This document shows, in pieces, positions 61,857 to 64,000 of a DNA stretch of 64,000 nt. The stretch's first letter is position 1. Every line of letters starts with the position of its first letter. Source of the DNA: Nonomuraea gerenzanensis (lineage in GTDB: Bacteria > Actinomycetota > Actinomycetes > Streptosporangiales > Streptosporangiaceae); the NCBI RefSeq assembly GCF_020215645.1, contig NZ_CP084058.1, positions 7,378,001-7,442,000 on the forward strand. Direction: 5' to 3'. The notes beneath the pieces were generated by a model. It ran no database searches. It saw only the letters and a list, made by a program, of their open reading frames with translations, and was not told the DNA's origin. Position numbers and translations under genes: made by a program.

Positions 61857-64000
61857 TCAGGCGGGACGGACGGTGTCGGTGCAGACGGATCCTATATCGC
61901 CGGCGATGTCGGTACAGACCCTCTTGACGATGAGCCCGCTGCCGGGAGAGCTCAGCCGCGCCTTCTTCCAGTTGGCATTGATATCGGCGTTCTTGTTCAC
62001 CATGTTGAAAATCTTGATGCCGCTGTCGATGAGCCCGCAGACCGTGCTCGCCGCCGTCTCAGCCGGTTTGGCCACAGGTATGTGAGACAGGAAATCCTTC
62101 ACCTGACAGACTCCCGGTGTCGTGAGGTCGGACTTCTTGTAGATCTCCGACGAGAACCACGCCTGGACCGACGAGTAGTACCTCTCGCACGTCTTGGACT
62201 TGTTCTTGGTCACACAGGGCCGTTCTTGGGGGGTGGAGTCGCAGTAGTCCGACTTCGGGTTGGACATGCACCAGTAGATTCCATCGGCCAGCTTTCCGCA
62301 GTCGCCGACCTTCTTCGTGGCCTTGATGCAGTCGAGTTGCACAACACCGGCGGCGAAGCAGTCCCCGAGCGAGCCCTTGACCTTCAGGAAACATCGGACC
62401 GTGTCGTTGGCCACCTCCTTGCAGACGGAGTCCAACTGGTCGTAGCCGCTGCGATCACCCAGGTTCTTGAGCCCGCCCTGGTAGGAGCAGACCGCGTAGA
62501 CCTCGCCGACCACCGCGCATTGAGACTTGGAGCCGTAGTTCTCGCCGTCGACCCGGCACCGTTCGTAGGCTCCGGTCGAACCGACGCAGGTGTCGTGGGC
62601 GTTGCTGTAGCGATGCATGCAGTCGACGTACTGTGGATTGCCTTCGATGCACACGGAACGAGAGATCGACTTGTCCGACCGGCAGGAGTCATAGGCCTCG
62701 ATGGAACTCGTGCAGAGGCTGCCTCCACCCTGGGTGACGCAGGCCTCCTTGACGCCGGCGCCTTCGCAGCTGCCCGATTTCTTGCCTCCCAGGCGGCAGG
62801 ACGTATACGCCACCCCGCCGTCCGCGCACGCGTTGTCGTCGTTGAGACCCTTCTTGCAGTCGACGACGAACGCCTTCGTCTCCTTGGAGATCTTCTTCTC
62901 CGCGTCGCAGTTGAGCCCGTTCTTGTTCTTGAAGCCCTGGTTCGCGCAGGCCTTGTACTCCTTCTCCTTCTCCTTCTGCGTCTTCGTGGTCTTCGTGCTC
63001 GCCTTCTTCGTCGTCTTCTTCGTCGTCGTCTTCTTCTTCGTCGCGTGCCCGTCCGGGTCAACTGCGGTCAGCGGGTTGTCGTTGGCGTAGGTGTAGCGGT
63101 TGAGCTGCACGCTGGGGTCCGGGGCCTGGCCGAGAGTGTCCCGGCTGACGAAGCTGCCGGTGCTGGGCTGGTACCAGCGAGCGGCCATGTTCACCTTGCC
63201 CGTGTCCGGGTCGGTGTAGCCGCCCTGGTAACCCAGGTCGTGAGCCGCCCCTGTACGGGAGAGCACCTCGCCGAAGGGGTCGAAGGCGACCGAATCGGCC
63301 AGGGACGTGCTGCCTGCCCCGAAGGTGCCGATCAGGTCACCACGCAGGTCGCAGAAGGCCAGCCGCCCGCCCGTGCCATCCGACAGTCCGAGCGTGCGGC
63401 CCAGCGCGTCGCGGCCGAAGGTCGACGTCACCACGCCGGTGCCGCCGTCGGTCACCGCCGTCAGGTTGTTGCTCACACCGTCATAGACCATCCGGGTGCT
63501 CTTGCCGCCTGCGGTACGGGTCTCCACCCGGTCCAGGGCGTCATATTCGTAGACGACGGCGTCGTCGTTGATCAGCCGGTCGAAGGCGTCGAACTTGGTC
63601 CGGCGCACGATGCCGGCGGAGTCCTCGGCCAGGGTGCCACGGGCGGTGTACGTGTAGGTGTGCCCATCGCCCGAGATCAAGCGGTTGCGCTCGTCGTAGG
63701 TGAAGGTCTTGTCGCCGGCCTTGACCCGGTTCCCTGCCGCGTCCCACTCGTAGCCGGTCTTCGTGCCGTCCGGCGCGGTCCATGAGGTCAGCCGGTTGGA
63801 CCAGTCGTAGGTGTAGACGTTCCGACCCGCTCCTGTCGTGCCCGCGGTCGTCTTGGACGTCAAGTTGTCGTCCAAGTCGTACTCGTACCCGATCGAGGCG
63901 ATGGGGCTTCCCGCAGAGGTGGTGAGCTGGTCCTCGGTGAGCCGGTTCAGCTCGTCGTAGCTGTAGCTGCGCCGGGCCCCGGACGCGCCGTAGGCCATCG
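61857..64000 (-). CDS. RHS-repeat protein, C-terminal part with Cys-repeat tip (5' end outside window)
   Basis: The visible 713 residues open with YD repeats (YSYDELNRL, YEYDLDDNL, YTYDWSNRL). They reach the RHS core terminus GGYTDPDTGKVNMAARWYQP and then NRYTYANDNPLTAVDPDGH, the usual boundary before a variable tip. A Lys/Thr-rich hinge (KKKTTTKKTTKKASTKTTK) follows, then about 370 residues rich in cysteine with recurring Y-x2-C ... C-x(4-7)-Y-x2-C units. The last about 120 residues have fewer cysteines. I recognise no toxin family in the tip. Such proteins deliver C-terminal toxins between cells (established for RHS/WapA); here the activity is unknown. The sequence is less GC-rich than its neighbours, a sign of transfer. 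Confidence 0.88.
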   Translation of the reverse strand, partial: MAYGASGARRSYSYDELNRLTEDQLTTSAGSPIASIGYEYDLDDNLTSKTTAGTTGAGRNVYTYDWSNRLTSWTAPDGTKTGYEWDAAGNRVKAGDKTFTYDERNRLISGDGHTYTYTARGTLAEDSAGIVRRTKFDAFDRLINDDAVVYEYDALDRVETRTAGGKSTRMVYDGVSNNLTAVTDGGTGVVTSTFGRDALGRTLGLSDGTGGRLAFCDLRGDLIGTFGAGSTSLADSVAFDPFGEVLSRTGAAHDLGYQGGYTDPDTGKVNMAARWYQPSTGSFVSRDTLGQAPDPSVQLNRYTYANDNPLTAVDPDGHATKKKTTTKKTTKKASTKTTKTQKEKEKEYKACANQGFKNKNGLNCDAEKKISKETKAFVVDCKKGLNDDNACADGGVAYTSCRLGGKKSGSCEGAGVKEACVTQGGGSLCTSSIEAYDSCRSDKSISRSVCIEGNPQYVDCMHRYSNAHDTCVGSTGAYERCRVDGENYGSKSQCAVVGEVYAVCSYQGGLKNLGDRSGYDQLDSVCKEVANDTVRCFLKVKGSLGDCFAAGVVQLDCIKATKKVGDCGKLADGIYWCMSNPKSDYCDSTPQERPCVTKNKSKTCERYYSSVQAWFSSEIYKKSDLTTPGVCQVKDFLSHIPVAKPAETAASTVCGLIDSGIKIFNMVNKNADINANWKKARLSSPGSGLIVKRVCTDIAGDIGSVCTDTVRPA

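Overview
The window looks like a chromosomal segment of a high-GC filamentous actinobacterium. GC-rich codon use, frequent GTG/TTG starts, an Lsr2 nucleoid protein, LuxR/TetR/LacI/XRE regulators and many secreted glycoside hydrolases with ricin-type (CBM13) modules all point that way. The style is that of Streptosporangiaceae (Nonomuraea-like), but the genus is an inference and nothing here proves it. No rRNA, tRNA, CRISPR array, integrase or complete insertion sequence was seen.

Layout. 1-4.5 kb: a cut MFS transporter, an NmrA-like SDR, a SigB/F-type sigma factor with a structured leader, cobF and a small polytopic membrane protein. 4.5-10.7 kb: an amidohydrolase, then a TetR - heterodimeric ABC exporter operon with a clear operator between the promoter hexamers. 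10.7-26 kb: an orphan methyltransferase/enoylreductase didomain protein of polyketide-synthase origin, a LuxR regulator, a DUF4132 protein, an ABC-2 system whose permease is fused to a secreted-type alpha/beta hydrolase, a 614-aa membrane protein bracketed by matching palindromes, a divergent two-component system, peptide deformylase and a broken DUF3500 gene. 26-28 kb: lsr2, a cysteine hydrolase and a broken GDSL esterase-CBM13 gene.

28-51 kb is a coherent arabinoxylan/arabinan utilisation island. It holds a carbohydrate ABC importer (binding protein and two permeases, no ATPase), a double-domain esterase, two LacI regulators, and GH27, CE1-CBM2, GH43-CBM6, CE1-CBM13, GH10-CBM13, GH127, GH43 and GH62 enzymes. 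The enzymes would release acyl groups, arabinose and xylo-oligosaccharides outside the cell; the importer would take up the oligosaccharides. Two operator families recur: TGTTAGCGCTAACA-like sites before the importer, the esterase operon and the GH127 operon, and CGAAA-N-TTTCG-like sites before the second LacI gene, the xylanase and the GH127 operon. Four of the secreted enzymes carry a rare TTA codon within the first 15 codons.

51-64 kb: an alpha/beta hydrolase divergent from an XRE regulator, a LuxR regulator, a SulP transporter fused to beta-carbonic anhydrase, a protease-like secreted protein lacking HExxH, a two-HTH regulator divergent from a cytochrome P450, CAP-domain and CHRD-domain secreted proteins, and the 3' part of an RHS-repeat gene. 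The RHS protein ends in an unusual cysteine-repeat tip. A short TTG-start gene 14 nt downstream encodes a membrane-anchored homologue of that same tip; this pair is the most novel-looking object in the window.
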